In this document: one piece after another, positions 7,813 through 15,670 of the stretch
Position numbering within the stretch: position 1 is the first letter of the stretch
Layout of the letters: each line of letters starts with the position of its first letter
The notes under the pieces: generated by a model
Told to the model about the DNA's origin: nothing
The model's database searches: none
The model's input: the letters and a program-made list of their open reading frames with translations, nothing else
Translations under genes and position numbers: made by a program
From: Geomonas limicola
GTDB taxonomy: Bacteria; Desulfobacterota; Desulfuromonadia; Geobacterales; Geobacteraceae
Assembly (NCBI RefSeq): GCF_014193675.1
Contig: NZ_BLXZ01000006.1
Span: 310,553-374,552 of the forward strand
Direction: 5' to 3'
DNA length: 64,000 nucleotides

Positions 7813-8013
7813 ATGAAGGATCGTGACCGAAAGGAGGAAATAGCTCCGGTAATCGTGCTCCTGGAGCGGCGCAGCCAACGGCAGTCGGACCTGAGCGCGG
7901 CAGAGGTTATGCGGATACTGCGCAAACGTGCCGCCAAGGCCAGTACCTCGAAAGGAGCCGCGCCCGCACTCCCCCCGGGAAAGGACTCCCGTAGCGACCC
8001 GCGCAACCAATGA
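7813..8013 (+). CDS. Small hypothetical protein (66 aa)
   Basis: A 66-residue, highly charged protein (KDRDRKEE, LLERRSQRQ, RILRKRAAKAS) ending in a proline- and serine-rich tail. ATG 7813 is chosen over the upstream start because CAGGAGG lies just before it. No family recognised and no membrane segment. The charge pattern suggests a helical nucleic-acid- or protein-binding peptide, but no function can be assigned. Confidence 0.5.
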   Translation: MKDRDRKEEIAPVIVLLERRSQRQSDLSAAEVMRILRKRAAKASTSKGAAPALPPGKDSRSDPRNQ

Positions 8014-8241
8014 AGGGATCGGCCAGTCGGCCGACACCCCCTTCCTCCCCCCGGAACCGGCGTCGGCCCGATGCCGGTTCCCGCTCCCACCCCCGCTGGT
8101 GAACCTACAGAAAAACGAAGGGTTATCCTGCCTCAGGCGGTATTTTTTTCCAGTGACAGCTCTGTTCAAACGCGCTAGCATGGCTGTTGATGGACCAATG
8201 AAAGAATCATTCCGTCCTTTTTAAGCTAAACGAGGCATCCC

Positions 8242-8514
8242 ATGCCGGAGCACACCGAAAAGACCATCTGCACCTGCGTCACCAACCACGAACACCACAT
8301 CTGCGCCCTGCACAGCAAGGGGCTGGTGGAGGAAGCGGAGCGCCTGACCGATAACCCGACCGTCACCTGCTCCATCTGCCTGGTCAACGCCAACTCGCCG
8401 GAAAACGTCTGCTCGCCCACTACCTTGGGGGGCGGTTTCAAATATTCGGATATGAAGGACAGCAAGAAGATCCTCTGCGAAAGCGTGGATGCCGAACTGG
8501 AGAAGGAACCCTAA
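8242..8514 (+). CDS. Small Cys/His-rich hypothetical protein (90 aa)
   Basis: A 90-residue protein with many potential metal ligands: CTC and HEHHIC near the N-terminus, CSIC in the middle, and two further Cys. The spacing HEHHIC...CSIC could bind zinc. No family was recognised. GAGG precedes the ATG, and a strong terminator lies 31 bp after the stop, so it is probably a monocistronic gene. Function unknown. Confidence 0.6.
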   Translation: MPEHTEKTICTCVTNHEHHICALHSKGLVEEAERLTDNPTVTCSICLVNANSPENVCSPTTLGGGFKYSDMKDSKKILCESVDAELEKEP

Positions 8515-8545
8515 GCCGCACGCCCGAAGGGAGCGTGGAGCACCA

Positions 8546-8579
8546 GGGGCCGCTTTATCGGAAGCGGCCCCTTCTTTTT
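8546..8579 (+). terminator. Rho-independent terminator
   Basis: A perfect 10-bp stem GGGGCCGCTT/AAGCGGCCCC with a 6-nt loop, followed by TTCTTTTT. It ends the 90-residue ORF and separates it from the lipoprotein gene downstream. Confidence 0.9.
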
Positions 8580-8688
8580 GGGCATGACAATCGGCTGCCC
8601 GGCAAATTTTTTCCGCCCTGCGCTTTCCAGTACATTAAAAGGCTCTATACTATCCCGGTTGTCATCTGGGAGCTCGTGGAGGAAAGAC

Positions 8689-10155
8689 ATGGTGCACGTC
8701 GTAGCGATCCCACGCCGGGCGGTCGGGATCCTTGCAGTGGCCCTGCTACTGGCCGGCTGCAGTCTGAAGGCAGGAGGGGGCGCGCTCGCCCCGGGCGCCG
8801 GAGCCGCGGTCATGGAACAGAAAAGGCCTACCCGAACCGAAGAGTACGCGATCGAAGACCTCAGGCGGATCCCGCAGGAGCTGGGGCGGCTTGCCGTCGC
8901 GGCGGGGGAGCGTCTAAACCTCTCCACCCAGTGTCGGGACTCTTTGCTGGAGGAGTTCCGGCAGCACTACTTCGCTCCCTGGCGCGCCGGGGCCTCCGGC
9001 GAGGAGCCCGCGGAAATTCGCGGCTTCATGCGCCAGCAGGGGAGGGTGACCTGGTACGGCCCCAACCAGCGCAAGGTCCCCAAGCGCGAGCTGCGCGAGA
9101 TCCTGGACAACTGCGCGCTGGAGAACTTCCCGTCGCAAAGCGTTCCTGCGGTGGCCGTGGCACCGGCCCACCTGCGCGGGCTCCCCAGCTACCAGCCGCT
9201 CTACAAAAGTCCCGACGACGCCCCCTTCGACATGATCTCCTATCCGCAGGTGAAGCTCAACGAGCCCCTGCTGGTGCGTCACGCCTCGGCTGACGGGGTC
9301 TGGCTCTTCGTGGAGACCGCCTACTCGAGCGGCTGGCTGGAGCGCCGCGACGTGGCCGTGATGGACCCCGAGCAGGTGATTGCCTGGATGCAGGGGCGCT
9401 TTTTGGTGCTGATCGAGGACTACGCCCCGGTGCCGGACGGCAAGGGGGTCGGGGTGTTCCGCTGCAAGGTAGGGACGCTCTTGCCGCTCCTCGGCGAGGA
9501 GGCCGGGACCTGGCAGGTGGCGGTCGCCTCGGCAAGCGAGGGTGGGCGTGCCGAGATCCGCAGGGTTTCCCTCCCCAAAAGCGCTGCGGCACCCTTTCCC
9601 GTCCCGTTTCAGCCCGAAGAGATCGCGCTGGTCGGCAACCAGATGCTGGGGGAACCCTACGGCTGGGGGGAGATCTACGACCTGAGGGACTGCTCGGCGC
9701 TGTTGCGCGACTTCTTTATCCCCTTCGGAATCTGGCTGCCGCGCACCTCGAGTGACCAGATAGCCTCGATCCCGGGGCGGGTCGATCTGACGGGGCTGCC
9801 GCCGGCTGGCAAGGCGGAACTCATCAAGAAGAGTCCCCCCTTTCTGACCCTGTTGTTCAAGCCGGGACACATCATGCTCTACGTGGGCCTCGATGCCGCG
9901 GGGCGCCCCCTGGTGTTCCACGATGCCTGGTCGATCCGGCTTGCCGGGAACAGCGCTCCCGGAAACGGCGGCCAGGTGACGGGTGAACCTCCCGGTCAGC
10001 GAACCCAGATCATCGGCCTGTCCGCCATCACTACCCTGGAACCCGGCAAGGAGCTGGGGCTGGTCCCCGGGGCCTCGCTCCTGGAAAAGAGCAGCGAGCT
10101 TGGCGTGTTGACTACCCGCTGCCCTGCCTCGGCTCCGCTTGCCCCGCCTCGTTAA
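8689..10155 (+). CDS. SH3-domain NlpC/P60 peptidoglycan hydrolase lipoprotein
   Basis: A 488-residue lipoprotein: lipobox LLAGC with Cys24, then SH3-like domains (about 130-310), then a C-terminal NlpC/P60 cysteine peptidase domain. The catalytic Cys lies in YDLRDCSALL, the His in PGHIMLYVG, and the third polar residue is probably the His of VFHDAWS. The enzyme would cut gamma-D-Glu-diamino acid bonds of peptidoglycan stems at the outer membrane or in the periplasm. ATG 8689 is chosen for its GGAGG site and because the signal sequence begins there. It is monocistronic, after a terminator. Confidence 0.9.
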   Translation: MVHVVAIPRRAVGILAVALLLAGCSLKAGGGALAPGAGAAVMEQKRPTRTEEYAIEDLRRIPQELGRLAVAAGERLNLSTQCRDSLLEEFRQHYFAPWRAGASGEEPAEIRGFMRQQGRVTWYGPNQRKVPKRELREILDNCALENFPSQSVPAVAVAPAHLRGLPSYQPLYKSPDDAPFDMISYPQVKLNEPLLVRHASADGVWLFVETAYSSGWLERRDVAVMDPEQVIAWMQGRFLVLIEDYAPVPDGKGVGVFRCKVGTLLPLLGEEAGTWQVAVASASEGGRAEIRRVSLPKSAAAPFPVPFQPEEIALVGNQMLGEPYGWGEIYDLRDCSALLRDFFIPFGIWLPRTSSDQIASIPGRVDLTGLPPAGKAELIKKSPPFLTLLFKPGHIMLYVGLDAAGRPLVFHDAWSIRLAGNSAPGNGGQVTGEPPGQRTQIIGLSAITTLEPGKELGLVPGASLLEKSSELGVLTTRCPASAPLAPPR

Positions 10156-10262
10156 AGCCTCTCTTCGACGTTTCTCATGACCTGACACCGGAAACGTGTT
10201 AATAGTAGGGTACGCCGGGAGGGTTCCCCCGGCAGATGCCCCGGTCGGGAGACGCCGAACTC

Positions 10263-12179
10263 ATGTTCGCACTATGTGGAAGATTGCTAAGGTCGGTGCC
10301 GCCGCCTTGCGCACCGGCGGGTGCGGCCTGGTTTCTGCTGGCGCTGCTTTGCTGGGCTGTACCTGCCTGGTCGGCGCAGAGCCCGCTCGGCGCTGGGGCT
10401 GGATCCCCGGCTGCCGGGCTGGCACCGGCCACTAAAGCGCAACACCCCCCCGCTGCCGCCTCCCCGGCGGCCCCTCCGCAGCAGGCCGGCCAACCTGCCG
10501 GGCACCGCGCCGCCATCATCGTCGGCGGCGACCGCGACTACCCCCCCTACGAATTCATCGATCGCGACGGCCACCCCTCCGGGTACAACGTCGAGCTCAC
10601 CAAGGCCATCGCCGAAGTCATGGGGATGAAGGTCGAGTTTCGGCTGGGCGCCTGGTCCGAGATGCGCACCGCCCTGCAAAACGGCTCGGTCGACGTGCTG
10701 GAGGGGATGTCCTATTCGGAACAGCGCCTCTCGGAGGTCGACTTCTCGCTGCCGCACGCCATCGTGAACCACGCGGTCTTCGCCCGGAAGGACTCGCCAC
10801 GGGTCAACTCCCTGGAAGAGCTGCAGGGAAAGACGGTGGCGGTTCATCGCGCCGGCATCATGCACGACTTCCTCAGGAAACAGGGGTTCACCGGGAAACT
10901 CGTGCTCACCGACACTCCCGCCGATGCCCTGCGCCAGACCGCTGCCGGCAAGACTGATTTCGCCATCGTCGCCATCGTCCCGGGGATGTACATCATCCGC
11001 GAGCTGAAGCTCAGCAACCTGATCCCGGTAGTGCGCAACGTCGCCAGCCACCGCTACTGCTACGCCGTCGACAAGGGGAACGAGGAACTCATCTCCCGTT
11101 TCAACGAGGGGCTCGCCATCCTCAAGAAGACCGGGCAGCAGCAGGCGATCTACGAGAAGTGGCTGGGGGTTTTGGAGCCGGCCCCCATCGAGTGGCACAT
11201 CGTCGCCAAGTACGCCGCCATTGTGGTCGTCCCCCTGGTGCTGCTCCTGGGAGGTTTCGCGCTCTGGTCGCGCACCCTGCACCGCCAGGTGGCGCTGCGC
11301 ACCGCCGACCTCACCCGCGAGATCGCCGAGCGCCGGCACGCCGAGGAGGAGTTGCTCCTGAACCAGCAGCAACTGGTGCAGGCGGACAAGATGGCGGCGC
11401 TGGGGATCCTTGTTTCGGGGGTGGCCCACGAGATCAACAACCCGACCGGGCTCATCCTCCTGGATCTCCCGGTGCTCAAACGGGCGCACCAGGACGCGGT
11501 GCCGATTTTGGAGAGCTACTTCGAGGAAAACGGCGACTTCATGCTGGGCGGGGTCCCCTACAGCGAGATGCGCGAGGAGATCCCGCGTCTTTTGGACGGG
11601 ATGCAGGAGGGGGCCCAGCGCATCAAGCGCATCGTGCACGACCTGAAAGACTTCGCCCGGCGCGACGACGCCGGGGACAAGGTGGCGAGCGACCTGAACC
11701 AGGTGGTGCAGACCGCCCTGCGCCTGGTCGAGCCGACCATCCGCAAGGCGACCGCCCACTTCACGACCGACTTCGGGGTAGGCCTGCCGCGCTTTCAGGG
11801 CAGCGGTCAGCGCATCGAGCAGGTGGTATTGAACCTGGTGCTGAACGCCTGCCAGGCGCTTTCGGACCGCGAACAGGGGATCGCGGTGAGCACCCGGCTG
11901 AGTGCCGATACCCAGCGCCTGGAATTGAAGGTGCAGGACCAGGGGGGCGGCATCGCTCCGGAGCACCTGGCCCGGCTCACCGACCCCTTCTTTACCACCA
12001 AACGGGAGAGCGGCGGCACCGGTCTCGGGCTCTCGGTCTCCGCGGGGATCGTCAAGGATCACGGCGGTACCCTGGTGTTCGATTCCGCCCCCGGGCGCGG
12101 CACCACGGTAACCCTGAGCCTGCCAGCCTTGCGGGAGACCACGGCCCCCTCGCTCGACAGCATGGAGTGGAATACCTAG
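10263..12179 (+). CDS. Sensor histidine kinase with periplasmic SBP_bac_3 domain
   Basis: A 638-residue membrane sensor kinase. Signal peptide ends near AWSAQS; a type 3 solute-binding domain (about 83-302, IIVGGDRDYPPYEFID opening) faces the periplasm; one membrane helix (about 312-335), a coiled coil, then HisKA with His388 in VAHEINNP and a HATPase domain (N box VLNLVLNACQ, GTGLGLSV lid). It would phosphorylate the sigma-54 activator encoded 84 bp downstream in response to a small ligand. ATG 10236 is an alternative start; 10263 gives a more usual signal peptide. The ligand may be the dicarboxylate or amino acid moved by the Dcu protein. Confidence 0.9.
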   Translation: MFALCGRLLRSVPPPCAPAGAAWFLLALLCWAVPAWSAQSPLGAGAGSPAAGLAPATKAQHPPAAASPAAPPQQAGQPAGHRAAIIVGGDRDYPPYEFIDRDGHPSGYNVELTKAIAEVMGMKVEFRLGAWSEMRTALQNGSVDVLEGMSYSEQRLSEVDFSLPHAIVNHAVFARKDSPRVNSLEELQGKTVAVHRAGIMHDFLRKQGFTGKLVLTDTPADALRQTAAGKTDFAIVAIVPGMYIIRELKLSNLIPVVRNVASHRYCYAVDKGNEELISRFNEGLAILKKTGQQQAIYEKWLGVLEPAPIEWHIVAKYAAIVVVPLVLLLGGFALWSRTLHRQVALRTADLTREIAERRHAEEELLLNQQQLVQADKMAALGILVSGVAHEINNPTGLILLDLPVLKRAHQDAVPILESYFEENGDFMLGGVPYSEMREEIPRLLDGMQEGAQRIKRIVHDLKDFARRDDAGDKVASDLNQVVQTALRLVEPTIRKATAHFTTDFGVGLPRFQGSGQRIEQVVLNLVLNACQALSDREQGIAVSTRLSADTQRLELKVQDQGGGIAPEHLARLTDPFFTTKRESGGTGLGLSVSAGIVKDHGGTLVFDSAPGRGTTVTLSLPALRETTAPSLDSMEWNT

Positions 12180-12219
12180 GAAGGGAAAGGTTGAGGTTGT
12201 ACGCGTGGCCTGGTCCCTG

Positions 12220-12234
12220 CGGAGCCAGTCCCCG
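12220..12234. repeat. Copy of a 15-nt dispersed repeat (inverted relative to 24741)
   Basis: CGGAGCCAGTCCCCG at 12220-12234 is the exact reverse complement of 24741-24755. It lies in the short gap between the kinase and its response regulator. Both copies are intergenic, so this may be part of a dispersed hairpin element. Confidence 0.45.
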
Positions 12235-12263
12235 CTATTCAACGGTTTCTTCGGAGTAACTAT

Positions 12264-13688
12264 ATGCTACCCAGCAGCTATCCCAGTTTCCAGATCCTTT
12301 TGGTGGACGATGAACCCGCCTGGCTGCGCTCGCTGGCGCTGACCCTCAAGAGCACGGCCGGGCTCAACAACCTGGTGACCTGCGAGGACAGCCGCGAGGT
12401 CATGACGCTCCTGGAGGCGGGGGGGATCGGGCTGGTGCTTTTGGACCTCACCATGCCGCACCTCTCCGGCGAGGAGCTCCTGAAGAAGATCGCCGAACAC
12501 CACCCGGAGATCGCCACTATCGTGGTGAGCGGGCTGAACCAGCTGGAAACGGCGGTGCGCTGCATGAAGCTCGGCGCCTTCGACTACTTCATCAAGACCG
12601 ACGAGGAAGACCGCATCGTGGGGGGCGTCTTGCGTGCGGTGCGCATGCTCGAGATGCAGCGCGACTACCGGGAGATGTCGAGCCGCCTGGTGTCGGGGGA
12701 GCTGCGCCACCCGGAGGCCTTTGCCGACATCGTCACGGCGGACCGCGGCATGCTGGCCATCTTCAGCTACCTGGAGGCGGTCGCCAAGAGCCCGCAGCCG
12801 CTGCTCATCACCGGCGAAAGCGGGGCAGGGAAGGAGCTCCTGGCCAGGGCCGCCCACACCCTGAGCGGCTGCCGCGGCAAACTCGTCACGGTGAACGTGG
12901 CGGGGCTCGACGATTCGGTCTTCGCCGACACGCTCTTCGGACACCTGCGCGGCGCCTTCACCGGTGCCGAGGCGGTGCGCAAGGGGATGGTCGAGGAGGC
13001 CGCCGACGGGACCCTGTTCCTGGACGAGATCGGCGACCTCTCCATCGCCTCGCAGGTGAAGCTGCTACGCCTGCTCCAGGAAGGGGAGTACTTTCCGCTG
13101 GGCTCGGACCAGCCCAAGCGCATCAAGGCCCGGGTCATCGTGGCGACCCACCAGAACCTGGCCGCCAAGGAGACGGCGGGAGCCTTCCGGCGCGACCTCT
13201 ATTTCAGGCTGCGCACCCACCAAATCCAGGTGCCGCCTCTGAGGGAGCGTAAGGGGGACCTGCCGCTTTTGCTGGATCACTTCCTGACCGAGGCCTCCCA
13301 GGCCCTGGAGAAGAAGAAGCCGACGCCGCCCAAGGGGCTCGCCCAGTTCCTGGCCACCTACAGCTTCCCGGGGAACGTGCGCGAGCTGCGCGCCATGGTC
13401 TACGACGCGGTCAGCGTGCACCGCGACCGGATGCTCTCCATGGAGAGTTTCGTGAAGGCCGTGGAGCGCGCCCAGGGCGAGGTGCCGCCTGCCGCCGCAC
13501 CGGTACCCCGGCAAAACCCCTTTGCCGGTTTCGACGAGCTCCCGACCTTTGCCGAGGCGGCCTCCTTCCTGGTGCAGGAGGCGCTGGAGCGGGCCGGCGG
13601 CAACCAGACCCTGGCCGGCCGGCTCTTGGGGATCTCCCAGCCCGCCCTCAACAAACGCCTGAAGATGATGCGCAACCAACAGGGATAA
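12264..13688 (+). CDS. Sigma-54 dependent response regulator (NtrC/DctD type)
   Basis: A 474-residue enhancer-binding protein. Receiver domain 1-125 with Asp61 in LVLLDLTMPHL; AAA+ domain about 155-390 with Walker A GESGAGKE near 183, the sigma-54 contact loop GAFTGA near 229 and Walker B GTLFLDEIGDL; C-terminal Fis-type helix-turn-helix (about 440-470, NQTLAGRLLGISQPALNKRL). It should activate sigma-54 RNA polymerase when phosphorylated by the adjacent kinase. A sigma-54 promoter with four upstream ATAAC-N5-GTTAT dyads lies directly downstream, before the Dcu transporter, which is the obvious target. Its last codons overlap the first dyad. Confidence 0.95.
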   Translation: MLPSSYPSFQILLVDDEPAWLRSLALTLKSTAGLNNLVTCEDSREVMTLLEAGGIGLVLLDLTMPHLSGEELLKKIAEHHPEIATIVVSGLNQLETAVRCMKLGAFDYFIKTDEEDRIVGGVLRAVRMLEMQRDYREMSSRLVSGELRHPEAFADIVTADRGMLAIFSYLEAVAKSPQPLLITGESGAGKELLARAAHTLSGCRGKLVTVNVAGLDDSVFADTLFGHLRGAFTGAEAVRKGMVEEAADGTLFLDEIGDLSIASQVKLLRLLQEGEYFPLGSDQPKRIKARVIVATHQNLAAKETAGAFRRDLYFRLRTHQIQVPPLRERKGDLPLLLDHFLTEASQALEKKKPTPPKGLAQFLATYSFPGNVRELRAMVYDAVSVHRDRMLSMESFVKAVERAQGEVPPAAAPVPRQNPFAGFDELPTFAEAASFLVQEALERAGGNQTLAGRLLGISQPALNKRLKMMRNQQG

Positions 13689-13850
13689 CCTGAGGTTATA
13701 GTCATAGCCCCCGGTTATAGTGCTGCCAAGTTACTGAATTTATGAGATTAGCCTCCAGCTACCCCAGGCCGGCATAACCTCCCGTTATGCCGGTTACTTT
13801 TTTCCTCCCGCTGAAATTTCCTGGATTCTCCATTAATACCAAAGAGTTAT
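13685..13850 (+). promoter_or_regulatory. Four ATAAC-N5-GTTAT dyads, candidate enhancer sites
   Basis: Sites at 13685-13699 and 13774-13788 match ATAAC-N5-GTTAT exactly; 13704-13718 (ATAGC half) and 13836-13850 (ATACC half) have one change each. Centre spacings are 19, 70 and 62 bp. They end 17 bp before a sigma-54 promoter and follow the gene of a sigma-54 activator, the usual layout of upstream activating sequences. Confidence 0.7.
13769..13804 (+). terminator. Terminator-like hairpin built on the third dyad
   Basis: A perfect 10-bp stem CCGGCATAAC/GTTATGCCGG with a 5-nt loop, followed by TTACTTTTTTT. It can end transcription of the regulator gene while its inner bases form one of the four candidate activator sites. 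Confidence 0.6.
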
Positions 13851-13866
13851 AGTTTCTGTGCGCTGT

Positions 13867-13882
13867 TGGCATCATCCCTGCT
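13867..13882 (+). promoter_or_regulatory. Sigma-54 (-24/-12) promoter of the Dcu transporter gene
   Basis: TGGCAT-N6-TGCT carries GG and GC at the required spacing (TGGCAYR-N4-TTGCW consensus). The predicted start is about 70 bp upstream of the transporter ATG. Four candidate activator sites lie just upstream. Confidence 0.75.
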
Positions 13883-13963
13883 CTAGTAAAGGCAGCAGCA
13901 AGCGCATATTCGGCTGCCGGCGTGGCAAAGGCCCGCGGCAGCGACAAGGAGAGGTGACTCGTC

Positions 13964-15289
13964 ATGGTAATGTTCTGGATCCAGTTTGTGCTCGTTCTCG
14001 GGGCTATCCTTTTAGGCGTCCGTAAGGGGGGCGTGGCCCTCGGTCTGATCGGCGGTCTCGGCGTCTCGGTCCTGGTGCTCCTGTTCCGGGTGCAGCCTTC
14101 GGAACCCCCCATCGCCGTCATGCTGATCATCCTGGCCGTGGTGACCGCCTCGGCGACCCTGCAGGTGGCCGGCGGCCTGGACTACCTGGTGCAGTTAACC
14201 GAACGGATGCTGCGTGCCCATCCCAAGTACGTCACCATCCTGGCGCCGCTCTCCACCTTCTTCCTCACCGTCTGTGTCGGCACCGGCCACGCCGTGTATG
14301 CGCTCCTGCCGGTCATCGCCGACGTGGCGCTGAAAACCAAGATCCGCCCCGAGCGCCCCATGGCGATCTCCTCGGTCGCCTCGCAGATGGGGATCACGGC
14401 AAGCCCGGTGGCGGCCGCGGTGACCACCTTCCTCGCCTTCTCGCTCAAGTCGGGGCACCCGGTTTCCCTGTTCGACATCCTGATGGTCACCATGCCTGCG
14501 GGGGTCATCGGCGTACTGGCCGCCGCAGCATGGAGCTTCAACCGCGGCAAGGACCTGGACCAGGATCCCGAGTTCCAGGAGCGTCTGAAGGACCCTGAAT
14601 TCGCCCGTTCGCTGGAGGCCTCGGTCACCACCCTCGACAAGCAGATCACCGGTCAGGCGAAGCTCTCCGTGCTGTTTTTCTTCACCGGCGTGCTCACCAT
14701 CGTCGCCATGGCCGTCTGGCCCCAGATCCTCCCCGTCGCCGGCGGCAAGCCCATCCCGATGACCACCGTGGTGCAGTTCATCATGCTCGGCTACGGCGCC
14801 TTCATCATGTTCGCCACCGGCGTCAAAGCCAAGGACATCGCCCACTCCAGCGTCTTCATCGCCGGGATGATCGCGGTGGTCTCCATCTTCGGTATCGCCT
14901 GGATGAGTGACACCTTCGTGACCGCCAACAAGAGCTTCCTCATCGACAAGATCGGTCTCATGGTGAAGATGGCACCCTGGACCTTCGGCATCGCCATGTT
15001 CTGCGTCTCGGCCTTCGTGAAGAGCCAGGCTGCCACCCTGATTATCATGCTCCCCTTCGGTGCGGCACTCGGTCTTCCCATCCCGCTGCTGCTGGGTCTC
15101 GTCCCGACCAGCTATGCCTACTTCTTCTTCGCCTTCTACCCAAGCGACCTGGCCGCCATCAACATGGACCGCTCCGGCACCACCCGCATCGGCAAGTACC
15201 TCCTGAACCACAGCTTCATGATCCCCGGTTTCATCGGCGTCGGGGTGTCCACCCTGGTCGCCTACACCATCGCGAAGATCCTGTTCTAG
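13964..15289 (+). CDS. dcuB: Anaerobic C4-dicarboxylate transporter (DcuA/DcuB family)
   Basis: A 441-residue inner-membrane protein with 10 or more hydrophobic segments and strong Dcu family signatures: LQVAGGLDYLVQLTERMLR, KYVTILAPLSTFFLT, GITASPVAAAV and a C-terminal DRSGTTRIGKYLLNHSF. The family exchanges or imports fumarate, malate, succinate or aspartate under anaerobic conditions. Geobacter relatives carry out fumarate/succinate exchange; whether this is the A- or B-type paralogue cannot be told by eye. A sigma-54 promoter with activator dyads and an adjacent two-component pair indicate ligand-induced expression. A strong terminator follows. Confidence 0.92.
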   Translation: MVMFWIQFVLVLGAILLGVRKGGVALGLIGGLGVSVLVLLFRVQPSEPPIAVMLIILAVVTASATLQVAGGLDYLVQLTERMLRAHPKYVTILAPLSTFFLTVCVGTGHAVYALLPVIADVALKTKIRPERPMAISSVASQMGITASPVAAAVTTFLAFSLKSGHPVSLFDILMVTMPAGVIGVLAAAAWSFNRGKDLDQDPEFQERLKDPEFARSLEASVTTLDKQITGQAKLSVLFFFTGVLTIVAMAVWPQILPVAGGKPIPMTTVVQFIMLGYGAFIMFATGVKAKDIAHSSVFIAGMIAVVSIFGIAWMSDTFVTANKSFLIDKIGLMVKMAPWTFGIAMFCVSAFVKSQAATLIIMLPFGAALGLPIPLLLGLVPTSYAYFFFAFYPSDLAAINMDRSGTTRIGKYLLNHSFMIPGFIGVGVSTLVAYTIAKILF

Positions 15290-15315
15290 CCCCTAGGCGG
15301 GAGAGAGAGACAACG

Positions 15316-15353
15316 GACCGCGGCAGGTTTTCCTGCCGCGGTCTCGTTTTTTT
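15316..15353 (+). terminator. Rho-independent terminator of the Dcu gene
   Basis: A perfect 12-bp stem GACCGCGGCAGG/CCTGCCGCGGTC with a 4-nt loop, then TCGTTTTTTT. It isolates the transporter from the hybrid kinase gene downstream. Confidence 0.93.
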
Positions 15354-15516
15354 GTGCCTGGAACAATGGGGTTACTGCCGACCAGCTCATGTGTGCCAGG
15401 TAGCCAAAGAGATAATTAAAGTTACCAGGCTAACCTGCCGATAAGACTGCCAGTGGCCTGTGCCGCGAGGTGGGAATTTCGCAAGTGATGTAAGAAATCT
15501 CCTGCGGATAACCTGA

Positions 15517-15545
15517 TTGCAGTGCCACAACATTAATGATATAAG
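15517..15545 (+). promoter_or_regulatory. Sigma-70 promoter of the hybrid kinase gene
   Basis: TTGCAG at 15517-15522, a 17-nt spacer and TATAAG at 15540-15545. The transcript would start about 120 bp before the chosen ATG. The remaining part of 15354-15670 shows no gene. Confidence 0.5.
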
Positions 15546-15670
15546 GTGGTTTCGCTTACTGCATTAGAATAGACACCTCCAGTGTCGCAGGCTGTCGTTG
15601 CAATTCGGAAAACTGGTTTTTGGCCGGTTCTGTTCCCCTTTCACGCAGCTCACCTGCAGGTATTCGACAG

